DNA of 64,000 nucleotides, taken from NCBI RefSeq assembly GCF_003073045.1, contig NC_037593.1:9477525-9541524 (forward strand), written 5' to 3'. This document shows, piece by piece, positions 13,501 through 24,739 of this stretch (position 1 is its first letter; every line of letters starts with the position of its first letter). The notes beneath the pieces were generated by a model. That model was not told the origin of the DNA. It was given only the letters and a program-made list of their open reading frames with translations, and did not search any database. The DNA is from Pomacea canaliculata (lineage: Eukaryota > Mollusca > Gastropoda > Architaenioglossa > Ampullariidae). The translations under genes and the position numbers were made by a program.

Positions 13501-16500
13501 AAAACCAGATTAAATGCAAGATTAATTCTTGCTTAGATTAAGTATTTTTATTTTTTTAAATATTGAAAGTGAATAATAACTTTAATTCATGTTTTATCAG
13601 GGCTTCTGTTTACGCAATATGCATTAAAAGTTCGGAGGACCCCTTCAATTTTCGTCAATGGGGTCCCAGGGGACACCTTCAAATTTAGTCGAAGAACAGA
13701 TACAAAATTAGGTAACTGTAGTGTCTGACATCGTAGCCCAATCTATTGTTGTCGTCTGCTACAATGTGAAAGTAACTTCCCTTGCACTGAGTTATTTCCC
13801 TTACCGGGAAGAGTTCCATTAACCTGTTTCCAAGATGTTCATAGCGTGGTTAAAATCATCATCTCAGAACCCCAAGTAAAGTGAGCATAAGCTCATCACA
13901 GATGCTTGCACAGACTTCATGGCACAGAAATCTCTCCGTTTCTAACTAGACATTGCAGTGCTTTGTGTACCTGAAAGGCAGTTGAACAAAGTATGTTGAT
14001 TTGTTGGTGGGTTTTTTTTTTTTTTTCACAGTGTAAAGAGACCCCTAAGAGTTAGCCTGGGACCCCTTAGAAATCTGAAGAAGGGGTCCCTGGGACCCCA
14101 AAGAATTTAGCCTTAGCAGAAGCCCTGTTTATCATCTTTTTTAAGAAGAGATTGTTACTGAATCTTCGTAGAAATGTTATCTTGCACAAAGATGTGGCCA
14201 GATAGTGCTTATGAGCCAGGAATATACATCTTTATGTGCTGTATGAATGCAGATGTAAATGAACCAGGTAAAGATAAATTAGCTTTTCAGGCCTTTGTGT
14301 AGATTTATTTTAAAAAAGGGGAAGTGAATGAAGCTGGATACTGCTTGATCAGTATGTTGCTGCTGAGACCTTATTATTTTAAGAAAATTCTGATGTTGTA
14401 GTAATCTGTCAAAGGAAGATAATATTCAAATACAGCTTGCTGATAAAATAGCTTTAAACATGATTTTCCAAGGGATATGCTGCCACTTGTGGGTTCTACA
14501 CATTGTGTTTGTACCATAATTCATATGCCATTATGTTCCAAAGCATTGAGAAAATTTTGCGTTTAATATTCTTAGGCACTTTTTTATGTGGGGTTGGGGA
14601 ATGCTTTTATGGCATTACAGGGGTAGAAAATTGCTCAGTGGTTCATGATATATGGGGAATGTCATATTAAACCTAAAAACATCGTTTCCAGGTATTGGCT
14701 TGATTGGGTCCACATTTTTCCATTTTTTGATTGTAAACTTTGAGCCCTTGACTGTTCCTAAATAAAACCTGCTAATTACACAAGGAAGATAATGCCCAAG
14801 TTCTGCCTTTGAAAACGTTGCAAAAAGTAGGATCATTAGTTTTGTCAAGTAGAAGCCCATTGGACAATGCGTTTAGAGATTATCTTGTCATTTATCTCTT
14901 GCATAAAGTATATGCATATTTCAGATGGTTGAGGTGAGGTGTTTGTTAGCTTTTAGATTTGTAGGCATTGCAAATTACGTTTATAGGACCAAGATTGTTT
15001 TGAAAATTAAAATAGACATTTTAATGCTTTATAGCATGGAAAGCAAACAGTATTCTCTGAGGCCTTTAAGAAAGCTCAAGCATTTATACAGTCTATAAAA
15101 ATCAGCTTAGTATTTTAGTTGCTGACATTCCCTTCTTCTGTTAGTCCTTTTTTACTGCTGTTGTTTGTTTGCCTGGCATCAACTGCCCTGTCAAAGCAAA
15201 GAGACACCGTAGAGTTTGAATGAAAAGTTATGTTGCGTTTTACACTGCTTTATTTTTATCAGATACTGTTTCGTTTTTGGATTGTTTCTCTTATCCCTCT
15301 CATCAATCCATAGCCGTGATAAAGCCTTAGTTGCTAGCATGGCGTAAAACACAACCAACCTCATCAATTCATGGAAACAATAATTTATTTATACTACATG
15401 CTTATTGTGTAGGCTTGTCTGCAATAATTTCTTACATTTTATATGAGTGGGTGGTGTTAAGGAGGAGTAGCGGTGCATTAAACATTTACATTTGTCACAC
15501 TTTAAGGAAAGCATTGTAAACAAGTATGACTTTGGTTGGAAAACAGCACTAAGTAAGTTTTACTGTTATTTCTTTTTTATCTGCAAGATAAGAATTTGTA
15601 AAATTACGTACAGGTAATGCCTGAGCCTAATAAAAATGAAGTAAAAAAGGGAAAATTTGCACATGCATTGTAGTGCAAAAGTATCTCTTCCTTTGGACTA
15701 TGTTTGATGGGTTTTGTCAGCGTGATATACACATTTTTTGAAAAGATTGGTGCTTCCCAGATTTTATACTTTATTTTTTGAACTGTTAATACATCACAGA
15801 TGTCACGATCTTAATGACAACACTATTTAGGTTGGGGTTTTTTTTATTTTTTATAAAGAATTTGGAATTTTTTGCCAATATCAACAGTCAGGAGTTACAT
15901 ATTGCCTGTCCAAGAAGTCCTAAAACATGAAGTCAGATTTGTCAAGTACATATTTTCTTATGGTCCATGATGAGGATGAATGTTGTTACAAAGAGAAATA
16001 ATGCTGATAATGTGACTAAACTTGTGTAACAGATATTTTTTTTTTTGCATAGTTTTATATTGGTGACCAGTGATGCTATATTTGTGTTACTTCCAGTTAG
16101 CCAAAGTCCAAGTGCAATTTTCTGGTAGTGTTACATTGTTACAACTATCAAGATTTTTAAAAAGTTTTATTTTACAAGAGCTAATATATTGGTACTTCTG
16201 GAGTAATCAGAGCTACATACAAGGCCTCCAAATCTGATCAAAGGGTGTGTTAACTATATTAGAAATAATGGGGAGATTAGAGTATTGCACTGCAGGTTTT
16301 CAAGCCTGAAGTGGACAGACTCCTGTGTATATCATCATGCCATCTGTGACTCAGATTGTTGTTGTATGTACTTCCAGTGGAGGCCGAGGTGGTTACAACA
16401 AATTTGGTGGTGGTAAGTGTGATCTGGGATGCAACTCTGGTCAGTTGATCTCCTATTGGTTTTAACTTTTTTGTGTGTGTTTCTTCTTATTTTTAATGTG

Positions 16501-19500
16501 TGTGAATTACAAGGTAGTGGACATACCTCATTTGGTATTCTTATTGTGTTGATAATCCCATCAGCAAAGTGGCTCAACCCTTTTCATAGGAAAGCACCAT
16601 TTAAGAATAAAGTGACAGGTGAATGAGGTAAAGAAGTTTTTAAAAGCTAAAAACCTTGTACCACAATGTCCTGAAAAGTCAGCGTCTGGATTTCCCCCAC
16701 CCCCACCCCCCAAAAAAACAACGTATGACTATAACAAGTTAAAAACTTTCCTATATTTTTGTGGCATAATAGTACCTGTATCCTGAATAGTCCTGATGTG
16801 TGTGCATACTTAAAGTTTACAGTCTCAGGTACAATTATCCTGTGACTAAAATGTACTTTGTTTAAAAAAAAGGATAGGTTTTTTTTTTTTTTAAATATAT
16901 ATATTAGAGAAATGTATTTTGCAGCTTTGGATGGCAAAGCTATAAAGTGTGTCGATTCCTAAGCAGTTGTGCACATTGGATACAAAAATTGTGTTTTGTA
17001 ATACAAAATACAGTGAACAAAATATTTAACTATTTGATTGTTTGGAGAAAGACTGACAAGTTTATCAAAACATTTTCTGAAACAGTGAAAGTGTTGAATC
17101 CACAATCAGTGTCAGGGGAAGAGTATGTGAAAACTGCCAAAATGAGTTTTACAAAAGAAAAGGATTGCTAGATTTTCATAGGAAAATAGCTTGTTGGACA
17201 TCAGCAAGGGAACTAATATGTATTTGAGGTTTTGCTAAGAGGGAGTTGTAAAAAGTAGACAAAGCACTCAAAGACCTGTCATCATATTCGTGTCCATTCT
17301 TCAAAAGATAGTGATGTTCACTGGTAGAACCTGTTGTGGTTGTAAATGTCATTTATATGAAAATGACCAAATATGGATACAAATCTCAGCTTAAAGCAAT
17401 TTTTGATGGATGACAAATGTACCGTAGTAATCATGATTGATGGCCGGGATTGCTGACCTTTTCAAGATTTGGTCAGCTATAATAAGTTGTGATTTAAATG
17501 TCTATGGCAGCCAGCCTGATTGGTGGCTTAAAACCTATGCACAAAACACACAGCAGTAATTAGCAGATAAAATCTGGGTTTGTGGTTGCTGGCTTTACTG
17601 TAAGCTGTGGAACCTGTAGAATAGATAAAAGGGGCTTATTGATGCATGGGCAATAAATTCTTAACTAGAAAGAGTGGAAACTGTTGGTGGTAGAAGTGCC
17701 AGGTACTTCTTCTTAATCACCTCCCAGTGGAAAATAGGACTGCAAAGTGCCAGATACACTTGAATTATGCTTTGAAGTAATACTTCACAATGAAGGATAT
17801 TTGGGTGTTAAAATGAAACGAGTGTATAGGTAATATGCAACAAAAAGATTTTGTTGAAGTGTTCATAGGAAGGTTTGTTGGTGTTCATTTTTAATATTTT
17901 AAAACAAATGTGGTGCCGGTGTTAATTACTTGGTGACCGATTAAAAACCTGTCAAAACCATGAAGCAGGTGGAACATCTACATATGCAAGTGTTGAAGTT
18001 AAGGAATGTATGTAACAAGATAAAACAAGCTTTATGCCTAAGATCTACTGTGCAAAACCCATTTTGGGGATTTACACAATAGGGCATGTTAAGCTATGAT
18101 GGTGGGGACACCCTTGATAACACATTTCATAAGAGCAAGAAAAATGGCATTGACTCTGTTTGAAATGTTAAAAGTCGCCAACCATTTAGTGGGCGGTGTG
18201 TCAAATTCATTAACCTAAAGACGACCAGATGGTATGTGGCGACGACGCCATAACTTTTGTCAGAAGATAAAGCAAAACAGTCGTATGACAGAAGGTGAGT
18301 TCCAGGATTACTGTGCTTTTCATATTCAATTTTCCTAAAGGCATTCAAATGATGACCTAATGTTTAATAATTAGAGTTTTTCAACCACGTAATTTTTAAC
18401 TTGGTTATTTGCATTTTTTGCCATAACAATAACTGCCAAACTTTGAAATTATTAAAACTTTTAATTGTAACATTTCTGTGAGCTAAAAGTGAATTTTAAA
18501 TGTGTACTTTTGTCTGACCTTGTCCAAATTTATTTATAGGTCAGTCGAACAAAGAATTGTAAAGGATCCTGACAGTGCCATTTGTGCCTTGAATGATATT
18601 TGGATTTCTGCTAGACTTCGTTTTTGTGTAGATATATATATTTGTCACTTTGTCAGATTTGATTTGGGGAGGGAGGCAGTTTTCTCCTTGTACATGGGAC
18701 AAGCATGATTCTTGTGTTTCAGCGGGAGAAGGAAAATGTCCATCAAAATTAAATATTTTATCGACAAAAGTCTTTTTTAAAGTCCCCCACTTTTTAAAAG
18801 TTAGTGTTCATAATTTATCTTTAGGATGAGCTTACTGAGTGCAGTAATTTCACTAATTTACCAGAAAACAGGTTCAAATGAGTAAATATGCGTTTAATAT
18901 TTATTTACTGCAAGACACCTGTACAGTTATAGATTAGAGCATTATTTTAACAAGTTATAAATCTGCTGTTTACACTCACCAGCCACCTAAAAAGGAATGC
19001 ATAGCTATCAACTTTCCATACTATTTTAGTGATGTGTTACGTTCATTTTGAGTGCGCCAGTATATTTTAAGCACTTATACCGAGTTATTATTCCTCTTGC
19101 AAATAAAACTATGCACTTATGTGTTTCATATATATTTATGTGTGTGTATGACTGTAGAAGGAATGATATTTTTTTCTTAGATGCAAATTTGATTTGATTG
19201 ACACATGTTAAGTATTTTCTATGGATTTTCCTGTGAAACTTTTCATGTTGGGTTTTTTCTTTAAGCCAATATAAGAGAATGTGGATATGTGTGGCATGGA
19301 TATTTTGGTGCTTACTGAGAATTAAAGATAATTGAATGAATAATGGACTACATTGGTGATGACGTGAAAATGTTGAAGGAATAGAACCTGTCAAATGTGC
19401 TTGAAATTAAGACTTACTAGCATATTTAGAATTCTGTAAATAACATTGAAAATAACTGTAGACAGTACGTGGTTGTATTGACACAGGGTTATCCTGATTT

Positions 19501-22500
19501 CAGGTCCTGATCGTGGTGGAGGAGGATTTAGTGAACGAACCCGTGGTGATATGGAAATACAGCAAGACACAATTTTTGTTTCTGGCATGGGAGATGAGGT
19601 CACAGAAGAGGGTCTTGTACAGCACTTTGGTAGCATTGGAGTTATTAAGGTAACCTTGCAGTTTGTTTTTTTTGTTACCGTGTCTGATTTAGTCCCTTTA
19701 TCACAATTTGTGCATAGTACCTCGATGTGCATTGTGTTGAGTAGTTACTAGCTATTTGTGCCATCAAATGTATGGATTGCATATTTGTGTTATCAGAAAG
19801 TACTGGCTTTTAAATACTACACTTACTGAAACATCCTATCTGCAAGAGAATATCACTTGCCATGCAGTAATATAGAGGCAGTTCTGTTTCTAGAATTAAC
19901 ATGACATTTTTTCAGGTTTCGCCTATTTTAAGTCGATTTCTTTCATTTACATTTATTGTTTATCAGATGGACAAACGAACCGGTAAACCTAAAGTATGGA
20001 TCTACAAAGATAAGAATACTGGTGTTCCCAAAGGAGAAGCAACAGTAACATTTGATGATCCTGGTACTGCCAGTGCTGCTATTAATTGGTTTGATGGTAG
20101 GTTTTATCATGGTTATCAGTGTAACGTTTTCTTGAGATCATATCAGATCACTAAGGTGTATGTTACTTTCTGTGTTTGCCACTGTGTTCATTTTAGCCTT
20201 GTCTGATCAGTATCTTTCCTATTGCAAACAAAATAGCTGAGCATAAGCACATGGATAAGATCTGCATTATGCAGAGTGACTTGACCTTAAAGATATTTGA
20301 AGGTATTGCAGGATATGGATATTTGTGTTTCTTTGGTTGGTTGGTAAGGATACATAAGTTTTGTTTAAAGTGGTTTACGCTTAAGGTTCATCGCATGCTT
20401 TTGTGCAGGTAAAGTTTTCAATGGACGAACCATCAAAGTGGAATTGGCTCAGCGTCCTGTTAATGCAGCCTTTGGTAGAGGACGGGGCAGAGGTATGCAT
20501 GCATTTAAATTCCTTGGAAATGGTTGCAGGTTAACAGTTGTGTTTGATGGTTAAAAAAGTTGCAAGAGATAGAAATTAGAAAATGTTAAAAGCACTTTTG
20601 CTTCGTAATTTGACTTGGAAGTGACTGTTTCACCAGATTTCATCAATGAAGTTTGGCACAACTTGTTTATCTCACAGATCTACTAATGCAGATATGTATG
20701 AAGTCGTAGGAAGGTTGTTCTCCCACTCACCCCCCCCCCCTTTTTTTTTTTTTTTTTTTAAACAGGGTAAATGATGGAAAGATACCAATGTTTATTAAAT
20801 TTGTTGAAGTTATTTTCCATTTTAAGGCTGCTGCTGAAAATGGCTTTGCAAATAAAGGACAGTGAATCTTTGTAATAATTAAAGTGTGTTTTTCAGGCGG
20901 TCCTCGTGGTGATAGAGGAGGTCGTGGTGGCGGTGGCTTTGGGGGTGGTGGTCGAGGTGGCAGTGGTGGCAGTGCTGGTGGTGGTGGAGGAGGTGGACAA
21001 GGATCTGGAAGTGGTGGCAGTAGTGGAGGCAAGTCTGTTCTCCTCTCTCCTTGTACAATTCATTATCCAGAATAGTAATTTGTTAAATGACCATTGAATC
21101 ATTTTAAAGAGTAGTAACCACAATTAGACAGTTGGGATGGCTTGATAATGTGCAGTATTTGGGAACAGGAATGAGTGGTGGTGGAAGTGGAGGAAGCAGT
21201 GGAGGTGGTCACAGCAGAGATGGTGATTGGACTTGCGCCAACCCGTGAGTAACTTTGTTTCAGTATTTAGCATTTTGTAATATCAAATGTTTTTAACACA
21301 GGTTTGTTTCACTTCATATTTCTCATCTTTGTGTTCAAGTGTGTGAGGTTTAGACGTGCAAAAGAAGTGGCTAGATGAAGACTAACTTTTAAAATCTATT
21401 TAATGTTCTGAGAACAAATGAAAGTTCTAATTTTCAGAGACTGTGGCAATACCAACTTCCGGTGGAGGAATGCTTGCAATTTGTGCAATGAGCCACGTCC
21501 TGATAGTGCAGGAGGAGACAATGGTGGAGGAGGAGGAGGTGGTGGTGGTGGCGGTGGAGGTACATCATTTTCTTAATTTTACAATTTTAAACAGTTTTTC
21601 ATTTTCTTTATATGTGGTGGTAAATGTAAGGCCAAATTCAGCGGGGGTACTCAGTCTGTAAAACTGCTGACTTTTGTTCTGGTACTTTCCATAAACAAAA
21701 AAAGTACACAGTTGGGGTGTCTAAAAGGGATTAGCAGATGAGAATTCAGAGGGAAAGATCTCTCATCCTTTTGCCTTTTGTAATCTTTTATTGTATTTGT
21801 GGATAGAGTATGGCACTTTTGATAAGACTTCAACTGATATGCAATTACTGACAATGCAGGAAGAAATGGGGGAGGTCGTGGTGGATTTGGCAGTGGATCC
21901 AGTCGTGGCAGCTTTGGGAGTGGCCGTGGAGGTGACCGGGCTGGCGGATTTGGTGGCAGCAGTCGAGGCGGAGACAGAGGTGGTTTTGGAGGCCGTGGCG
22001 GTGGTTTTGGGGGTGGTGATCGTGGCGGACGTGGAGGTGGCTTTGGTGGAGACCGTGGGGGATTTGGCCGAGGTCGAGGAGGACCCCGAGGTCGTGGCGG
22101 TGACAGGGATGGTGGAAGGTAACAATAGATTTCAATTATTGTGCATTTAAACCCCAATTTTCTATGGCAGTGGTTCTCAAAGTGTGGCCATGGGCATAAG
22201 TCAGGTGGTCTGCGGCTGACAGTCGTCATATGTCAGCAAAGTGATGTTTGAAGTGATGCATTCCTCGCATTCACATGTTAATTACAAAGAACGAGGTACA
22301 GTGGTACCTCGACATACGAGTTTAATTCGTTCCGTAACCTTGCTCGTATCTCAAAGCAATTTTCCCCATTGAAATTCATTGAAATGCCATTAATCCGTTC
22401 CAGCTCCCCAAACACCCCCTCAGTTGTTTTTGTTAAGTGTTTTTGAATAAGAAAAAGTGTATTTACAAGAAGAAACATTTATTTATGAATAACAAATACA

Positions 22501-23590
22501 TATTCTATAAAAACATATTGAATTCTTCGTTTGTGGAAGTGTGTGGGATCTGCTTCAGCAAATCACCGTAAATCGCTTGTGCCTTATCACACATGATGCT
22601 TTGTGTTAAGGTTCCTCCTTGAAGCTGCTTCTCTGTCACCCACACAGTCAATAGTTTCTCCATCTTTTCATGGAGAGAAGTCCGTAGCTTAGAAATTATT
22701 GTAACGGCCCTAGCTGGCGTTGTACCCTTTATCAACTCCTGTTTAAGCTCAGAACATATCATTGATGTGCTACACCCGTACATCCTCGCCAAGTCAATTA
22801 CTCGCACACCTTGCTCGTGTTTTTCTACGATTTCGCGCTTTAATTCAATAGACATCGTCTTCTTCGGACCCATGGTTACAAAAATAAATGTGATAATGTT
22901 TTGTAAATGTAAAAAAAGCAAAAAAACGTGAATCCAACTTATCAAAAATGCTTCGAAAACGAGGGAAACGAGCACACAGACTGAGGTCTAGTCTGAGGTG
23001 GGAGAAACTGTTAGATGCTGTACACGACTCCAACATCCACCCCGCATGTTGGGGTCGTGTGCAGCGGTGTAGTGTGTTTCCTCGTATCTCAAATCTTGCT
23101 CTTATCTCGAAGCAAAATATCGCTCGCTCGGCGGCTCGTATCTCAAAACACTCGTATGTCAGGGCACTCGTATGTCGAGGTACCACTGTACGTAGTTTTA
23201 TATCAACTACTGTCACAAAAGGACATTTAGTTTTGAATTGTAATGAAACTAATGCGGCAATTTAAATTTGAAATTAATAGTACAGATTGATTTTTAGGCC
23301 TTGGTCCGAAATACTTTGAGAACCACTGTTCTACGGCATAAGCTTAATCTGGTGCCTTTAAAACTAATGCACTTTGTTTATGCAGATTCCCTCTCTTGAC
23401 CAAAGATAAGTTTGTATCCAGCTGATTGAAATGCATGCACAGAACTGCTTTTTTAAATTCAAGCATTTTAGATGCAGAAGGAAAGGTGATTGTAATACTT
23501 GTCATTTAATAGTATGGATCCTTCATCCTTTATCTTAAATTTTTATCTCTTTTCAGGGATCGGGGAGACAGAAGGCAAAGACCTTATTAA
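1585..23590 (+). CDS. FUS: FUS/EWS/TAF15-family RNA-binding protein (cabeza-like), complete
   Basis: Nuclear RNA- and DNA-binding protein of the FET family, acting in transcription, splicing and RNA granules. I read 16 coding exons: 1585-1597, 2667-2706, 3311-3386, 3908-4013, 5183-5338, 6120-6308, 9897-9948, 16378-16412, 19504-19649, 19967-20096, 20409-20492, 20897-21028, 21169-21244, 21438-21559, 21860-22118, 23557-23590. All phases agree, giving 549 residues (human FUS has 526). Domain order: Ser/Tyr/Gly/Gln-rich low-complexity region (about 1-193), short RGG stretch, RRM (about 244-328; RNP2-like IFVSGM, RNP1-like KGEATVTF), Gly-rich region, RanBP2-type zinc finger (about 406-436; DWTC start, four Cys), long RGG region, and a C-terminal RRQRPY PY-type nuclear-localisation signal before TAA. 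The start is the only ATG that joins in frame to the SYGQ exons. The intron after exon 12 has a GC donor. FUS, EWSR1 and TAF15 cannot be separated here; FUS is the closest by layout. Confidence 0.96.
2133..2306 (+). repeat. 5'-truncated SINE (family A) with 15-bp target duplication
   Basis: The body (2148-2291) matches the 3' two thirds of the fuller copy at 24898-25078: both contain GGTTGGCTGCCCAGAG, CTCGTCTCGGGCACGCTG and GCTGGCACGGCGTAAAACAC. It ends in a C-rich tail. The direct repeat CTTGATTAATGAATT flanks it at 2133-2147 and 2292-2306, the mark of target-primed insertion. It lies in FUS intron 1. Confidence 0.88.
6332..9043. mobile_element. TTAA-flanked DNA transposon (Kolobok/piggyBac-like), about 2.7 kb
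   Basis: Inside FUS intron 6, the inverted termini AGGCGGAACTTC (from 6336) and GAAGTTCCGCCT (ending 9039) are each bordered outside by TTAA (6332-6335 and 9040-9043). TTAA target duplication is typical of piggyBac and Kolobok elements. A minus-strand transposase remnant lies inside (separate entry). The coding traces resemble a transposon protein common in invertebrate and fish genomes, but I cannot fix the superfamily by eye. Confidence 0.82.
7750..8420 (-). pseudogene. Degenerate transposase of the TTAA transposon
   Basis: Minus-strand reading gives transposase-like segments in order: a piece containing AKSANLGYVNDTFLRRL (8236-8418), a piece with RDHVYWCIEDCDGD, CNQGSPCR, LTDPTAVKLVSDFL and YKHPED (about 7970-8235), then LSRDTFYAESFNNV and SLAVLDWNEHVHRD (7752-7958). 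An in-frame TAA separates KHPED from LSRDTF, and the first two pieces are in different frames, so it is dead. The Cys-rich linker followed by a DP-A-KL, YKHPED and ESFNN series matches a recurring animal transposon protein I know by pattern only. It is not a host gene. Confidence 0.7.
9371..9573. mobile_element. hAT-type MITE with 8-bp target duplication
   Basis: A 187-bp element (9379-9565) with termini CAGTGGTTCTTAACCT and AGGTTAAGAACCACTG, flanked by the perfect 8-bp direct repeat ATCTAGAA (9371-9378 and 9566-9573). Eight-base duplications and CAGTGGTTCT-type ends are typical of hAT elements. It is non-coding, so it would have depended on a transposase made elsewhere. It lies in FUS intron 6 beyond the TTAA element. 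Confidence 0.9.
13598..14127. mobile_element. hAT-like MITE, about 530 bp
   Basis: The ends CAGGGCTTCTG (13598-13608) and CAGAAGCCCTG (14117-14127) are inverted repeats. The inner parts are also partly complementary (GGGGTCCCAGGGGAC near 13663 against GGGGTCCCTGGGACCCC near 14083), so the element can fold back on itself. Flanking TTTTATC and GTTTATC may be a decayed target duplication. No transposase is visible. Confidence 0.6.
15303..15352 (+). repeat. 3' scrap of SINE family A
   Basis: This stretch matches only the last 45-50 bases of the SINE at 24898: GCCGTGATA-AGCC-TAGTTGCTAGCATGGCGTAAAACAC with several substitutions. It lies in the large FUS intron and is older or more decayed than the other two copies. 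Confidence 0.65.
16413..19503 (+). other. FUS intron downstream of the 35-base exon (3.1 kb)
   Basis: Starts GTAAGT after 16412 and ends with a CAG acceptor at 19503 just before the RRM-coding exon. The open frames inside are short and carry no recognisable motif, and I see no transposon termini. Apart from poly-T and poly-A runs, nothing stands out. Confidence 0.7.
21029..21168 (+). other. GC-AG intron in FUS
   Basis: The Gly-rich exon ends with G at 21028 and is followed by GCAAGT. The next exon opens after AACAG at 21169. Only the GC donor keeps the Gly-rich frame joined to the zinc-finger exon (phase 1 on both sides), and no GT nearby gives the same junction. GC-AG is a known minor intron class handled by the major spliceosome, often with reduced or regulated efficiency. 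Confidence 0.85.
22297..23190. mobile_element. Tigger/pogo-type transposon, internally deleted
   Basis: The inverted ends CAGTGGTACCTCGACATACG (from 22299) and CGTATGTCGAGGTACCACTG (ending 23188) are flanked by TA (22297-22298 and 23189-23190). TA duplication plus these ends fits the Tc1/mariner superfamily, pogo/Tigger branch. Repeated CTCGTATCTCAAA-type strings lie inside both ends. A truncated transposase lies on the minus strand. At about 890 bp it is far shorter than an autonomous Tigger. It sits inside a hAT-like MITE, so it arrived later. Confidence 0.9.
22505..22873 (-). pseudogene. Truncated Tigger transposase (CENP-B-like N-terminus)
   Basis: From the ATG at 22873 the minus strand reads MGPKKTMSIELKREIVEKHE, then a helix-turn-helix containing VIDLARMYGCSTSMIC, as at the N-terminus of Tigger/TIGD transposases and CENP-B. 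The frame ends at 22505 after about 122 residues, with no DDE catalytic domain, so it could bind DNA at most. The longer open frame up to 22975 merely runs into the element's upstream sequence. Confidence 0.85.
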
Positions 23591-23800
23591 AACATTTGGT
23601 GCATGTCCTTTCACTATGGGAAATGAGCAAGACATTATTGGGAGAAGCAGAATGGAATAATTGACTGAACTTAAATGTAGTTTCACTAGCAGAATGGTCT
23701 TAATTGATGTTTTTGTTTTATTTCATATGTACACTTGTAAAAGGCTGTTTTTAATGAAAACAATTATGGAACATTAAACCATTTTGTTATCATCATTTTT
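23591..23800 (+). terminator. FUS 3' UTR with poly(A) signal
   Basis: After the TAA at 23588-23590, the sequence is non-coding. ATTAAA, the commonest variant poly(A) signal, lies at 23773-23778, followed by T-rich DNA, so a short 3' UTR of about 200 bases is likely. Longer 3' UTRs cannot be excluded. Confidence 0.6.
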
Positions 23801-24739
23801 ACTTTTGGGAGTTTTTTAATTTCTATTTCAAATCTTTCTTTCTTCAGCTATATGTATGTACCAGTATTTTGAGTGATTGTTACAAAATCATTGATAAAAG
23901 TTGTTGCTATAAACATTAATATGCTGTGTGAAAACAATCTGGACTGCTTTGATTCTAGGGTTCGTCGGTATAATGGTCTCTAATTTTAAGTGCTTAAATG
24001 AGATGTAATCTATGCTCAGCTATGATTTTTGCACTACCATTTCTTGGTTTAAAAGGCAATCAAATACGAAACATCTTTGTTTATTCCTCTTTGGAAATCC
24101 ACTTATCTATCATCTTACACCAGATCCTATAGCCACTGAGCACAGCACCAAAAGTAGTAAATAGTTTTCTTCTGAGGGAAAACTAATATTCAATGAGCTC
24201 ACAAGCCAGGGAAGCAGTTCAAGTCAACCGATGCACCATTTACAAAACATTTTTTTAAACTGTCATCCATGAGTCGCAAATCTAGAGGTAATCCAGATAT
24301 GGTTTGATCTGGCGCTTTACGAATTGTCGAACGTGTGTAGGAGCTTCGTCGGAGAAGAATATCACAGATGTTTTGTTTTGTTTTGTCTTTTTATTTTGCA
24401 AGAGCATAATAGCCACATGGTGAATGGAGGCCGGTTCACAAGTTTTATACTGTATATCTGGTAAAACTAACTCGACTTGGAAAGTCTTGCCTTGCAAATA
24501 TGAATCATCACCGATGAATGTCGCGAACAAACCGTTACGAACAGAAGGCAGTAGTTAAAACTGTTGCACGTTAAGGATCTCCTCCATAACTTAATCGACT
24601 CGTTGAAGGAAAAAACAAAACAAAACTGTGCAGCTTGAGGGGTTTATGGCACGTGATGCGGAAATTTGAAATTCTCATTCGAACCATGAAAAGTGCTGTA
24701 CAATGACTCCACGAACTAATATAAATACACGTCCATGAT

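Larger units (their letters stand above)
9949..16377 (+). other. Large FUS intron (6.4 kb) between the 52- and 35-base exons
   Basis: No exon, tRNA or other gene is convincing here. The sequence is T-rich and holds one MITE (13598-14127), a SINE scrap (about 15303-15352) and several poly-T and poly-G runs; most of the intron shows no repeat I can recognise. Donor GTAAGT at 9949; acceptor CTTCCAG ending 16377. Vertebrate FUS also has unusually conserved, partly retained introns around a short exon in the same part of the gene (see findings). Confidence 0.75.
22160..23336. mobile_element. hAT-like element split by a nested Tigger element
   Basis: The last FUS intron holds the ends CAGTGGTTCTCAAAGT (from 22168) and ACTTTGAGAACCACTG (ending 23328). 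They are flanked by the 8-bp direct repeats TTCTATGG (22160-22167) and TTCTACGG (23329-23336), which differ at one base. Without the nested Tigger insertion the element is only about 270 bp and non-coding, so it is a MITE. Its ends are close to those of the MITE at 9379-9565. Confidence 0.86.

Noticed and set aside
20727..21123. Poly-Pro and Ser/Thr-rich minus-strand frames
   Set aside because: Antisense shadows of the Gly-rich FUS exon 12 and a neighbouring C/T run.
21651..22229. Minus-strand 192-residue Pro/Arg-rich open frame
   Set aside because: It is the antisense of the Gly/Arg-rich FUS exon 15; GGN and CGN codons read backwards give Pro- and Ala-rich frames without stops.
24282..24530. 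Minus-strand frame with FFSDEAPTHVRQFVKRQ
   Set aside because: The composition is protein-like and might be a transposon scrap, but I could not match it to any family and found no adjoining exon or termini.
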